The position numbers and the translations under genes are program-made. Shown here piece after piece: positions 53,033 to 61,174 of a stretch of DNA of 64,000 bases. Origin of the DNA: an uncultured Bacteroidota bacterium (GTDB lineage Bacteria > Bacteroidota > Bacteroidia > Bacteroidales > WCHB1-69); contig CADADB010000004.1 in the NCBI GenBank assembly GCA_902786595.1, positions 110,059-174,058 of the forward strand, read 5' to 3'. Position 1 is the stretch's first letter, and each line of letters starts with the position of its first letter. The notes under the pieces are model-generated. The model made no database searches and was not told the DNA's origin. It saw only the letters and a list, made by a program, of their open reading frames with translations.

Positions 53033-53061
53033 GATGATAGCTTTTCAATGATTACAAAGTG

Positions 53062-53069
53062 CAAAAATA
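53062..53069 (-). promoter_or_regulatory. Promoter of the OmpA-family gene (-7 box)
   Basis: TATTTTTG followed by C on the minus strand, 30 nt upstream of the ATG at 53032. Confidence 0.55.
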
Positions 53070-53202
53070 CAAACTTTTTTGAAACAATGACGATAATCTG
53101 TAAGATGGACAGGGCTCACGCATAAACTTGGGACTTTGGAACACGGACACCGGCATCGACACCCGCGGCGACTGGGAACACACGATGGAATAAAAAAATC
53201 CC

Positions 53203-53210
53203 TATTTTTG
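53203..53210 (+). promoter_or_regulatory. Promoter of the amidohydrolase operon (-7 box)
   Basis: TATTTTTG followed by C, 28 nt upstream of the ATG at 53238. It rules out the upstream frame start at 53136. Confidence 0.65.
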
Positions 53211-53237
53211 CAAGAAAAAAAGAGAGTGTCTCACACT

Positions 53238-54563
53238 ATGAGGAAAATACGGATAATCAGTTTTATAACATTGCTTATGGCGCACGCCTCCGCTCAGATT
53301 GACCTCCACAGCCACGCCATCACGCAGGGCTACCTCGACTACATCAAGGCCAACGGTGCCGAGATGGACGAGGGGTTTCCCATCCCGGGCTGGGACGTGG
53401 AGAAGCACATCGCCTTCATGGACAAGGCCGGCATCCAGACTTCGGTGCTGACGATGCCCGCGCCGCAACCCTTCTTCGGCGACGCGGAGGCTTCGGCGGC
53501 GGTGTGCCGCAAATACAACGAAGAATGCGCCGCGCTGAAAGCTCGCTATCCGGGGCGTTTTATGTTCTGCGCCGCGCTGCCTCTGCCTGATGTGCCGCAC
53601 GCCTTGGAGGAGGCACGCTACGCCTTGGAGGTGCTGGGTGCCGACGGCATCAAGTTGGCCACCAACAGCTACGGACAGTACCTCGGCGACCCCGCCTTGG
53701 ACACCCTTATGGCATACCTCGACGCACAAAAGGCCGTCGTCATCCTGCATCCGCACAAACCCTCGGCGGTGAACGCGCAGTTGATCGCCGACGTGCCGTT
53801 GGCAAGCTACGAATATCTGGCCGAGACCTCTCGTGCGGTGCTTAACATGGTGGCCCACAACGTGTTGGTGCGTTATCCAAACCTGAAGGTAGTGGTGCCA
53901 CACTGCGGTTCGTTCCTGCCCAACGCCCTGCCGCGCTTCCGTTCGCTGCTGCCCGTGATGGTGAAGCAGGGCATTATGCAGCCTGTGGATGTCGATGCCA
54001 ACCTGTCGCGGCTCTACTACGACCTGGCCGGCGCGCCCACCGATGACATCCTCGACGCGCTCCTCACCATCACTACGCCCGACCATATCCTCTACGGTAG
54101 CGACTACCCCTATGTGGCCGAGCCGGTGCTCATCAGCGGCAAGCAGGCCCTGGAGGGGCGTCTCGCCTCGCACGGACTGAACTCGCAGGACATCTTCACC
54201 GACAACGCCCGCAGGCTGTTCGGCGAGAACGTGCCCCTGCGGCAATACGGCGAGCGCATCGTCCGCCTCGCCGAAATTGAGGTGGTGCCGGAGTATCTGG
54301 AAGAGTATCTGGCTTACGCCAAGGAAGTTGGGGTGACCTCAGTGAAGGTGGAGCCCGGCGTGCTGACATTATTTTCGATGCAGACCAAAGAAGACCCCTG
54401 CAAAATCTACATCCTCGAAATCTACGCCGACAAAGAGGCCTACCAGAGCCATCTCCAGACCGCCCATTTCAAGAAGTACAAAGAGGGCACCGCCCAAATG
54501 GTGAAGTCGCTGAAGCTGATCGACACCAAGCCGATGGTGGGGATGGAGATGCTGGGACATTGA
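53238..54563 (+). CDS. Amidohydrolase fused to a C-terminal ABM monooxygenase-type domain
   Basis: About 441 residues from ATG 53238, with a signal peptide (MRKIRIISFITLLMAHASAQ). The amidohydrolase_2 (ACMSD-like) metal site is in IDLHSHA (HxH), HPHKP, VPHCGSF and LYGSDYPYV. From about residue 340 the protein continues into an antibiotic-biosynthesis-monooxygenase (ABM) domain: EIEVVPEYLEEYLAYAKE, EPGVLTLFSMQ, IYILEIYADKEAYQSHLQT-HFKKY. ABM domains oxidise quinol-like aromatics. The fusion and the following CMD-cupin gene suggest work on aromatic or lactone compounds in the periplasm; the substrate is unknown. Confidence 0.9.
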   Translation: MRKIRIISFITLLMAHASAQIDLHSHAITQGYLDYIKANGAEMDEGFPIPGWDVEKHIAFMDKAGIQTSVLTMPAPQPFFGDAEASAAVCRKYNEECAALKARYPGRFMFCAALPLPDVPHALEEARYALEVLGADGIKLATNSYGQYLGDPALDTLMAYLDAQKAVVILHPHKPSAVNAQLIADVPLASYEYLAETSRAVLNMVAHNVLVRYPNLKVVVPHCGSFLPNALPRFRSLLPVMVKQGIMQPVDVDANLSRLYYDLAGAPTDDILDALLTITTPDHILYGSDYPYVAEPVLISGKQALEGRLASHGLNSQDIFTDNARRLFGENVPLRQYGERIVRLAEIEVVPEYLEEYLAYAKEVGVTSVKVEPGVLTLFSMQTKEDPCKIYILEIYADKEAYQSHLQTAHFKKYKEGTAQMVKSLKLIDTKPMVGMEMLGH

Positions 54564-54587
54564 AAAAACAAACAAATCAAGAGCAAT

Positions 54588-55721
54588 ATGAAACACCCCC
54601 TTCTGATTTTCGCCGCCGCCATCGTGTTAATGGTTGGCTGCAACAAGACAACAAAAACAGACAAAGATATGAACACTTTGACATTCAACGAGAAACAGGC
54701 GGCGGCGATGTCGGCCATCGCCTGCTACGAGGCGCAGGGCGACCAAACGTCGTTAGCCACCGCCATCAACGAGGGTTTCGACGCGGGGCTTACCGCCAAC
54801 CAGATCAAGGAGGCCCTCTCGCAACTCTACGCCTACACGGGATTTCCACGTTCACTCAACGCATTAGGCACCCTGCAGAAAGTGATGAAGCAACGCGGTG
54901 AGGTGGAGATCGGCACCGAATCCACTCCCCTACCCTCCAACTACGATGCCCTGAAACAAGGCACCGAAGTGCAAACCAAACTGTCGGGACAGCCCTTCGA
55001 CTACAAGTTCTGTCCCGCCGAGGACTACTACCTCAAGGCGCACCTCTTCGGCGACATCTTCGCCCGCGACCTGCTCACCCACGCCGACCGCGAGTTATTG
55101 ACTGTCAGCGCCTTGGCTGGTCTGGAGGGCGTGGAACCCCAGCTGGCCGCCCACGTGCGCGGTGCACGGAACATGGGTCTGACCGACGCCCAGCTGCTCG
55201 CCATCCCGAAGGTGTTGCAGGAGCGTGTGGGCAAAATGGAGGCGCACCGTGTCGCCGTGGCCATTCAGCAGTTGGGCATCAGCGATTCAGTTAACGACCA
55301 CCTCGCCAGCAATATATACGTCCAGGACTACGTTGATTTGAAGTCGAATTGGCGGCGGGGCGAGCCGAACACCGCCTACGCGCAGTACTTCATCGGCAAC
55401 AGCTACCTTGCGCCCTACGGCGGTGGCATGGTCAACGTGTCCTTCGAGCCGGGCTGCCGCAACAACTGGCACATCCACCACAAGCAGGTGCAGGTGCTGG
55501 TGTGTGTCTATGGCCGTGGCTGGTACCAGGAATGGGGCAAACCCGCTGTCAAGTTGGAGCCCGGCGTGATCATCGAGATCCCCGAAGGCGTGAAGCACTG
55601 GCACGGCGCCGCCAAAGACAGCTGGATGCAGCACCTCACCTACCACAAGGACGTGCAGGAAGGGGCCAGCAACGAATGGCTGGAACCTGTCACCGATGAT
55701 CAATACAGCGCTTTGAAATAA
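54588..55721 (+). CDS. Carboxymuconolactone decarboxylase-like/cupin fusion lipoprotein
   Basis: 377 residues. Lipobox LMVGCNK follows the signal. Two carboxymuconolactone-decarboxylase-like (AhpD-fold) helical domains follow: first TAINEGFDAGLTANQIKEAL, SQLYAYTGFP, then RDLLTHADRELLTVSALAGLEG and LAAHVRGARNMGLTDAQL. The thiol pair normally present in AhpD is not seen. A C-terminal cupin has the metal ligands WHIHHKQVQV, then IPEGVKHWHGA. It probably acts together with the upstream amidohydrolase gene (24 bp apart). Confidence 0.9.
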   Translation: MKHPLLIFAAAIVLMVGCNKTTKTDKDMNTLTFNEKQAAAMSAIACYEAQGDQTSLATAINEGFDAGLTANQIKEALSQLYAYTGFPRSLNALGTLQKVMKQRGEVEIGTESTPLPSNYDALKQGTEVQTKLSGQPFDYKFCPAEDYYLKAHLFGDIFARDLLTHADRELLTVSALAGLEGVEPQLAAHVRGARNMGLTDAQLLAIPKVLQERVGKMEAHRVAVAIQQLGISDSVNDHLASNIYVQDYVDLKSNWRRGEPNTAYAQYFIGNSYLAPYGGGMVNVSFEPGCRNNWHIHHKQVQVLVCVYGRGWYQEWGKPAVKLEPGVIIEIPEGVKHWHGAAKDSWMQHLTYHKDVQEGASNEWLEPVTDDQYSALK

Positions 55722-55768
55722 CCAACATTCACTCATCAACATTTACTCACCAACATTCACTTAAAGAT

Positions 55769-56386
55769 ATGAAAGCACTTCTTATCAACGGCAGTCCCAA
55801 CGCGAAGGGCTGCACCTTCACCGCCCTGAGCCTTGTGGCGGAAGAATTACAGAAAAACGGCGTGGAAACCGAGATCGTTCACGTGGGGCACAAGAATATC
55901 CACGGCTGCATCAGCTGCGGGAAATGCTATGAAACAGGCAAATGCGTCTTTGACGACATCGTGAACGAAGTCGCCCCGAAATTCGAGCAAGCCGACGCGC
56001 TGATCATCGGCTCGCCGGTCTATTACGCGGGCATCGCTGGCACGATGAAATCCTTCCTCGACCGACTCTTCTTCAGCACGCACTTCCGGAAATGCATGAA
56101 GGTGGGCGCAGCGGTCTGCTCGGCCCGACGCGCCGGCACCACCGCCACCTTCGACCAGCTGAACAAGTACTTCACCATCAGTGAGATGCCCGTCGCGAGC
56201 ACCCGCTACTGGAACATGGTGCATGGTCACAGTGCCGAAGACGTGATGCAGGATGCGGAGGGCGTGCAGTGCATGCGCATCCTCGGCCGCAACATCGCCT
56301 TCCTCGTCAAGGCCATCGCTGCGGAGAAGGAGCGCAACGGTCTGCCCGAAGCGGAGGAAGCGGTATTCACGAATTTTATCCGATAA
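55769..56386 (+). CDS. NADPH-dependent FMN reductase / flavodoxin-family protein
   Basis: 205 residues. The Rossmann-like FMN-binding start is ALLINGSPNAKGCTF, followed by ISCGKCYETGKCVFDDIVNEV, a cysteine set typical of iron-sulfur flavoproteins, and IIGSPVYYAGIAGTMKSFLDRLFF, the second FMN loop. It is cytoplasmic (no signal) and probably reduces quinones or metal/aromatic acceptors. It lies in the same operon as the amidohydrolase and the acetyltransferase (5 bp downstream). Confidence 0.9.
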   Translation: MKALLINGSPNAKGCTFTALSLVAEELQKNGVETEIVHVGHKNIHGCISCGKCYETGKCVFDDIVNEVAPKFEQADALIIGSPVYYAGIAGTMKSFLDRLFFSTHFRKCMKVGAAVCSARRAGTTATFDQLNKYFTISEMPVASTRYWNMVHGHSAEDVMQDAEGVQCMRILGRNIAFLVKAIAAEKERNGLPEAEEAVFTNFIR

Positions 56387-56390
56387 CGCC

Positions 56391-56933
56391 ATGAACGACA
56401 AACCCACAGGAAAAGACTATGTCGGCAGCGACGACCTTTATGCCGACGTGCAGCGCACCATGCGGCTCTGCGCCGAGATGAACAGCGGCTACCACACGGA
56501 GGCCGAGGTGCGCGACTGTCTGCGCGAGATCACCCGCAGCGAGGTGCCCGACACCGTGCGCGTTTTCACCCCGCTGAATATCAACTACGGTCCGGGCGTG
56601 CGCTTCGGCAACGACTGCTTCCTCAACTTCGGCTGCACGTTGTTAGCCATCGGCGGCATCACCATCGAGGATGACGTTTTCATCGGTCCGCATTGCGTGC
56701 TGGCCACCGAATACCATCCCGAAGGTCCTGCCAAGCGCCACACGTTGCTCACCAAGCCCATAGTCGTTAAACGCAACGCCTGGCTCGGCGCCGACGTGAA
56801 GGTGTTGGCAGGTGTCACCATCGGCGAGAACGCCATCGTGGCCGCCGGCAGCGTGGTTACCAAGGACGTGCCCGACAATATGGTGGTGGCAGGGAGTCCG
56901 GCCAAAGTGATAAGGGAGATAAAACAATATTAA
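56391..56933 (+). CDS. Hexapeptide-repeat O-acetyltransferase (second copy)
   Basis: 180 residues from ATG 56391 (MNDKPTGKDYVGSDDLYADV). Left-handed beta-helix repeats are GVRFGNDCFLNFGCTLLAIGGITIEDDVFIGPHCVLATEYH and LGADVKVLAGVTIGENAIVAAGSVVTKDVPDN. A related acetyltransferase is at 45002. A frame from 56253 would overlap the previous gene by 134 bp and is not used. The acceptor is unknown. Confidence 0.9.
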   Translation: MNDKPTGKDYVGSDDLYADVQRTMRLCAEMNSGYHTEAEVRDCLREITRSEVPDTVRVFTPLNINYGPGVRFGNDCFLNFGCTLLAIGGITIEDDVFIGPHCVLATEYHPEGPAKRHTLLTKPIVVKRNAWLGADVKVLAGVTIGENAIVAAGSVVTKDVPDNMVVAGSPAKVIREIKQY

Positions 56934-56935
56934 CA

Positions 56936-58045
56936 ATGAAAAAACTCATCCTCCTCGCCCTTGCGGCACTGACACTGGCTGCCTGCGGCAACAAGCAAGA
57001 AACAAAAAACAACGAGAATATGAAACAGGAATTGACCCTCACGCAGGAGTGAGACAAGGTATTCCCCCTCAGCGACAAAGTAAACCACCGCAAGGTGACG
57101 TTTGAAACACAGTACGGCCTGACCTTGGCCGCCGACCTTTACACGCCCGTAGGGGCGAATAATGATTCGCCCACAGGTCTCCCTGCTTTAGCCGTGAGCG
57201 GACCTTTCGGTGCCGTCAAGGAACAAAGCAGTGGCCTCTACGCTATGAAGATGGCGGAGCGCGGCTTCGTAGCACTGGCCTTCGACCCGTCCTATACCGG
57301 TGAAAGCAGCGGCGAGCCCCGTCGCACGGCCTCGCCCGACATCAACACCGAGGACTTCATGGCTGCCGTTGATTTCCTGTCGCAGTTAGAGAATGTGGAT
57401 CCCGAGCGCATCGGCATCATCGGTATCTGCGGCTGGGGTGGCATCGCCCTGAATGCCGCCGCTGCCGACCCGCGCATCAAGGCTACCGTGGCCAGCACGA
57501 TGTACGACATGACCCGCATCAGCGGCAACGGCTATTACGACAGTGACAACAACGAGGAAGCCCGTCACGCTGCCCGCGAAGCAATGGGCAAACAGCGTCT
57601 CGCCGACCCGATGGCGATGGCCGGCGGCGTCATCGACCCGCTGCCTGATGAGGTTCCGCAGTTTGTGAAGGACTACCACGCCTATTACAAAACCCCGCGC
57701 GGCTACCACGTGCGCAGCGGCAACAGCAACGACGGTTGGCGCATCATCGGCACACAGGCATACGCCAACGCACGTTTTCTCTACTACATCAACGAAATCC
57801 GCTCCGCTGTCCTCGTGATGCACGGCGAGAAGGCCCACAGCCGCTACTTCGGAGAGGCCGCCTACCATTATATGGTGGATGGCAAGGCCGAGGGTTACAA
57901 CTTCATCGGCAAACCGAATCCCAATCCTGACAACAAGCAGCTGCTCATCATCCCCGGCGCCACCCACTGCGACCTCTACGACGGCGGCGATGGCAACTAC
58001 ATCCCGTGGGACACGCTGGCGGAGTTTTTCGGGAAGAATATGTAG
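56936..58045 (+). pseudogene. Alpha/beta hydrolase lipoprotein interrupted by an in-frame stop (TGA)
   Basis: From ATG 56936 the frame reads MKKLILLALAALTLAACGNK (lipoprotein signal), then stops at TGA 57050-57052 after LTLTQE. The same frame continues without a shift as DKVFPLSDKVNHRKVTFETQ and a complete alpha/beta hydrolase with GIIGICGWGGIALNAAAAD (nucleophile elbow with Cys), as in dienelactone-hydrolase-like proteins, and the late histidine in IIPGATHCDLYDGGD. A single base change (for example TGG to TGA) explains it. A GTG at 57095 could restart translation without the signal. It could also be a sequencing error. Confidence 0.75.
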
Positions 58046-58118
58046 CTTCGCTGTTGGTTACTTCGTGTTGGTTACTTCGTGTTGGTTAGCTTCGCTGTTG
58101 ATTACTTCGTGTTAACAT
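58043..58118 (+). repeat. TAGCTTCGCTGTTGGTTACTTCGTGTTGG repeat array
   Basis: The TAG stop of the hydrolase lies within the first repeat unit. About five 14-15 nt units alternate GGTTACTTCGTGTT and TTAGCTTCGCTGTT, ending in ACTTCGTGTTAACAT (58104-58118), also found at 48617 and 62841. Confidence 0.75.
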
Positions 58119-58458
58119 TCGCGACCGCATTAACAAAACACCGTTCCGGACGCGAACCAGCCCGTTAGGGCTGAAGGGCTCGGTAGGGATGGGGCGGCGT
58201 TTTGGTTTTTCCGCACGCCGTAGGTGTGCGGGGATTATGGAAAATGGTGTGGGATTCGATGTATGCCCGCAGACCTAACGGCCTGCGAAAACACGTACCG
58301 CACACGCCGATGCTACCGAGCCCGGCAGACCTGACGGCCTGCCAACCTTCGCGACCGTCTCCTTTGTCTATGACACCCCCACCGCACAGGTCTATACAGG
58401 CGTGATGGACTCCCTCATCGGCCAGTCCACCAACCTCGACGACCAAGTGACCCCATAA
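58119..58458 (+). pseudogene. Gene remnant and hairpin-rich intergenic sequence
   Basis: 58119-58345 is filled with small palindromes such as AGCCCGTTAGGGCT, CCGCAC/GTGTGCGG around 58213-58234, and two GCAGACCTAACGGCCTGC-type copies (58269, 58325). From 58279 an open frame without a start runs to TAA at 58456-58458, ending FVYDTPTAQVYTGVMDSL and QSTNLDDQVTP, which looks like a protein C-terminus. TTCGCGACCG occurs at 58118-58127 and again at 58348-58357. The rest holds no recognisable gene. Family unknown. Confidence 0.35.
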
Positions 58459-58495
58459 CCCAAAATCGCATTTTCGGTTGTTTGATCAGTTTTTG

Positions 58496-58527
58496 AAAGC
58501 CGTTGCACACCGTGACGGCTTTTTTTG
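58496..58527 (+). terminator. Intrinsic terminator before the small lipoprotein gene
   Basis: AAAGCCGT-11 nt-ACGGCTTT followed by TTTTT forms an 8-bp stem. It ends transcription from the decayed region and is immediately followed by the -7 box TAGTTTTG (58528-58535) of the next gene. Confidence 0.7.
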
Positions 58528-58551
58528 TAGTTTTGCCGCGTTATTCAAAAT

Positions 58552-58857
58552 ATGTCAAGAATGAAAAAGTATGCTCTTATATTGTTATCTTCATTATTGC
58601 TAACTTCTTGCGGTTGCGCCAACCGATGGGTAAAAGTATTAGGCCATTACTATAGACCTGAACATTATGAACAATATAACAGCCAATACTATAGCTATGG
58701 TCGATGGGTGGAGGAACAAAAGTTGCTTCGTGTCGAATGCAAATGTGGAACTAAAGACATAATTGTAACTGAAGAATTATATAATGAAGTGAACGATGGA
58801 GATAGTATTTATTGGCATAAAGATGAACACAATGTCAGTGTTAAACAAACGCACTGA
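58552..58857 (+). CDS. Small lipoprotein of unknown function
   Basis: 101 residues (or 98 from ATG 58561, MKKYALILLSSLLL). Lipobox LLTSCGC. The mature part has VLGHYYRPEHYEQYNSQYY, rich in tyrosine, then RVECKCGTKDIIVTEELYNEV. It has a consensus promoter and a Bacteroidota lipoprotein signal, and is AT-rich compared with neighbours. No family recognised. Confidence 0.7.
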   Translation: MSRMKKYALILLSSLLLTSCGCANRWVKVLGHYYRPEHYEQYNSQYYSYGRWVEEQKLLRVECKCGTKDIIVTEELYNEVNDGDSIYWHKDEHNVSVKQTH

Positions 58858-58989
58858 TAGATATAATTTAGCATATCCTTATTTGATTTGAACCATGGGT
58901 GATTTTTTTTGGCGACCGGACACGCTTTCCGCTCAAATTTCGTCCTTGCGTCCTCATAACTGCAATCGTGTCATGGTATTAAGGTAAAC

Positions 58990-59022
58990 AAAAACGCGGT
59001 CAAACAGCACGGCCGCGTTTTT
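58990..59022 (+). terminator. Intrinsic terminator after the small lipoprotein gene
   Basis: AAAAACGCGG-13 nt-CCGCGTTTTT forms a perfect 10-bp stem with T-run. 58858-58989 before it contains no recognisable gene. Confidence 0.8.
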
Positions 59023-59078
59023 CTTTGTCCTATATTTTCCGTTTATAAACGTCTATCTTTGCCCCAAAAGACGAAGAC

Positions 59079-59336
59079 ATGGACGAAATACTACGATGGC
59101 TCACCAACGGGAAAGACTACCAAACAGGCTTCGCGCTGCTTGAAAAACACCAGCGCAACCGTATGTTGGTGCAGCACTTCCGGCACTCAACCCCGAAATT
59201 CGCCGCCGCCAAACGGGAGTACGAGCTGCGCAAGCTCCTCAAAGGCAAAATCGCTGCGGCGGTAAAGTACAAAAAGATTGCATTTAGCAAAGTGATATTT
59301 TACTATTTTTGCAAACTCAAAAGCCAAGTGATATGA
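59079..59336 (+). CDS. Small hypothetical protein (C-terminus runs through a downstream promoter)
   Basis: 85 residues starting MDEILRWLTNGKDYQTGFAL, with a -7 box TATCTTTG at 59054-59061 upstream. The first 55 residues (to about YELRKLLKG) are helical and look like a genuine small protein. The last 25 residues (KYKKIAFSKVIFYYFCKLKS) are translated from an AT-rich stretch that contains the -7 box of another promoter (59304-59311) and are probably not original sequence. No function recognised. Confidence 0.55.
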   Translation: MDEILRWLTNGKDYQTGFALLEKHQRNRMLVQHFRHSTPKFAAAKREYELRKLLKGKIAAAVKYKKIAFSKVIFYYFCKLKSQVI

Positions 59337-59353
59337 ATAAGGTGTCAACATGA
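59290..59353 (+). promoter_or_regulatory. Orphan promoter with direct repeats and a five-codon ORF relic
   Basis: A consensus -7 box TATTTTTG (59304-59311) is flanked by two copies of AAGTGATAT (59290-59298 and 59326-59334). The second overlaps ATG 59333, but that frame stops after six codons (MNKVST). The next sequence is repeat material. It looks like a regulated promoter whose gene has been lost. Confidence 0.5.
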
Positions 59354-59425
59354 AATAACTAACATGAAATAACTAACATGAAATAACTAACACGAAGACA
59401 TCAACACGAAGTCACCAACCTTCAC
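59343..59425 (+). repeat. Tandem AACATGAAATAACT repeat array
   Basis: Three exact or near-exact copies of the 14-mer ATGAAATAACTAAC are followed by CACGAAGACATCAACACGAAGTCACC. The array runs into the start of the next gene. CACGAAGTCA is the reverse of the TGACTTCGTG repeats at 48614. Confidence 0.75.
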
Positions 59426-59427
59426 TT

Positions 59428-60000
59428 ATGGAAGAACAAAACATCCTTGACATACAGACACGGAACGAATTTCGCCAATGGCTTGAAACCCATCATGCGA
59501 CAGAGAAAGCGTGTTGGGTGTGCGTGAAACGCGGTCGCCCCACCGACGATGATACATTCTGGTATCTCGACGCGGTGGAGGAGGCGCTCTGCTTCGGGTG
59601 GATCGACAGCCGCCAGAAGCCCCTCGACGGGGTGCTGATGCAGTGCTTCACGCCAAGAAAGCGCAACAGTCCCTGGTCGGAGCTGAACAAGGAACGTGCG
59701 CGGCGCTTGGAGAAGCTGGGACGGATGACCGATGCCGGACGGCGGGTGCTGCCCCCGATGGGCGTCCGCAGCTTCCACATCGACGAGGACGTGGAAGCTG
59801 CGTTGAAGGCCGCGCGGGCGTGGACGAAGTTCAAGTCCTTCCCGTCCTTGTACCAGCGCATCCGCGCCTACAACGTGGCCTTCTACAAGAAGAGGGACGC
59901 TCAGATGTACCAGCAAGCCCTCGCCCACCTCGTCGAAGAGACGAAAAAGGGAAAGATGTTCGGCGATTGGAACGATTACGGCCGGCTGTTGGACTATTAG
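59428..60000 (+). CDS. YdeI/OmpD-associated family protein
   Basis: 190 residues. The N-terminus (RNEFRQWLETHHATEKACWVCVKRG) and YLDAVEEALCFGWIDSRQKPLD are the family's conserved blocks, with CFTPRKRNSPWSELNKERARRLEKLGRM following and FYKKRDAQMYQQALAHLVEETKKGK at the C-terminus. The family is widespread and poorly characterised; some members are linked to stress or bacteriocin protection. It is followed 49 bp later by a PhzF-like gene. Confidence 0.9.
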   Translation: MEEQNILDIQTRNEFRQWLETHHATEKACWVCVKRGRPTDDDTFWYLDAVEEALCFGWIDSRQKPLDGVLMQCFTPRKRNSPWSELNKERARRLEKLGRMTDAGRRVLPPMGVRSFHIDEDVEAALKAARAWTKFKSFPSLYQRIRAYNVAFYKKRDAQMYQQALAHLVEETKKGKMFGDWNDYGRLLDY

Positions 60001-60049
60001 TTTCCCATTTTTCCAACGAATAGAAACGACAATAAAACAAGTTCAAGAT

Positions 60050-60889
60050 ATGAAATACTACATCGTTGACGCTTTCACCGACCAGCCCTTCGGCGGAAAC
60101 CCTGCCGGGGTGGTGCTCCTCGACGGGAACAGCTTCCCGAGCGAGACGCTGATGCTGCAAATCGCCGCCGAGCTGCGCTATTCGGAGACGGCCTTCGTGA
60201 GACGGGATTCCGAAAAAGAGTTCACCATCCGCTACTTTACCCCGATGGCCGAGGTGGAGCTGTGCGGACATGCCACCATCGCCTCGTTTGCCCTGATGCA
60301 TCGGGTGCTCGGCATCACGGGCCGGTGCCTCTGTCACGCAAAAGCCGGCGACATCTATGTCGAGGCGGGACCGCGGGTGTTGATGCAGATGACCCCGTCT
60401 GAAGTTCTGAAAACCATTGAGGACACAGAGGAGGTTTATCGTGCGCTTGGTATTTGCGACTATACGCCGGCATTACCGGTGATGATTGTCTCGACCGGCT
60501 TGCCCGACTTCATGATTCAGGTTGAAGATGTTGAAACGCTCAACCGTCTTCCCCTTGACATGAACGCCATCAGCGCGGTGACGGAAAAGCACAACGCCGT
60601 CAGCTTCCACGTCTTCGCTTTCGGCAACGACGGCCACACCGCTCACGTGCGCGATTTCGGGCCGCTGTATGGCGTTCCCGAGGAGTCGGCCACCGGCACC
60701 GCCAACGCTTCGTTGACCCATTATCTCCAGCAGAACGGGTGCATCCCCCCGACGGGCGACTTCTCCTTCCTGCAAGGCGAGGCGATGGGCCGGCCTTCGG
60801 TAGTCGCCACGCGCATCACTACTGACGGGACAATCTATGTGGGCGGCACCGCGGCAGTGGTGGCGGAGGGGGAATTGTTGCTCATGTAG
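60050..60889 (+). CDS. PhzF-family isomerase-like protein
   Basis: 279 residues. The family signature is YYIVDAFTDQPFGGNPAGVVLL at the N-terminus, with the catalytic Glu region SETAFVRRD. The two-fold barrel repeats are YFTPMAEVELCGHATIASFALM and FGPLYGVPEESATGTANASLTHYL. PhzF isomerises a phenazine precursor; most homologues in Bacteroidota have unknown substrates. No phenazine genes are here, so the name is structural only. Confidence 0.92.
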   Translation: MKYYIVDAFTDQPFGGNPAGVVLLDGNSFPSETLMLQIAAELRYSETAFVRRDSEKEFTIRYFTPMAEVELCGHATIASFALMHRVLGITGRCLCHAKAGDIYVEAGPRVLMQMTPSEVLKTIEDTEEVYRALGICDYTPALPVMIVSTGLPDFMIQVEDVETLNRLPLDMNAISAVTEKHNAVSFHVFAFGNDGHTAHVRDFGPLYGVPEESATGTANASLTHYLQQNGCIPPTGDFSFLQGEAMGRPSVVATRITTDGTIYVGGTAAVVAEGELLLM

Positions 60890-60900
60890 CCATGTTTATA

Positions 60901-61043
60901 TTCACTTTTTTAAAAGTGAAAAAATATTATTATTTCGCTTTTGCAAAAGTGATTTTTTATTTTTGCATTTTTAATAGTGAACTGATATGATACATAAAGA
61001 TTATCAACAACTTGAGAATCAATATTTCGCAAAAAACGCGTGA
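60901..61043 (+). promoter_or_regulatory. Orphan promoter with strong palindromes and an 18-codon relic ORF
   Basis: TTCACTTTTTTAAAAGTGAA (60901-60920) and CGCTTTTGCAAAAGTG (60937-60952) are strong palindromes just upstream of a consensus -7 box TATTTTTG (60958-60965). A half-site ATAGTGAA follows. ATG 60987 opens MIHKDYQQLENQYFAKNA, then TGA at 61041-61043, beyond which repeats begin. This is the control region of an autoregulated gene whose body is gone, or a very short peptide gene. Confidence 0.5.
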
Positions 61044-61125
61044 TAATCTGCGTTAATCTGCGTGGTCTGCGGGACAATTATATGCTCGCTGAACTCGCAG
61101 AAATACGCAGACAGGATATTTACAA
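61044..61125 (+). repeat. TAATCTGCG direct repeats with an inverted CGCAGA copy
   Basis: TAATCTGCGT-TAATCTGCGTGG-TCTGCGGG (61044-61076) is followed by CGCAGAAATACGCAGA (about 61099-61114) in inverse orientation. The unit recurs at 51278-51296. Confidence 0.6.
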
Positions 61126-61174
61126 GATTCAAGGGGATAATTCAGAAATTTAATAATCGAAATAAATCTTAAAA

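Noticed and set aside
53202-54245. Minus-strand open frame of 347 codons
   Set aside because: Antisense to the amidohydrolase gene, which has intact metal-binding motifs; typical high-GC shadow.
56936-58045. TGA read as selenocysteine
   Set aside because: No stem-loop of SECIS type is obvious directly after the TGA and no Sel genes are seen; a nonsense mutation or error is simpler.
60050-60889. Phenazine biosynthesis
   Set aside because: Only the PhzF fold is present, without other phz genes; the family name does not show the pathway.
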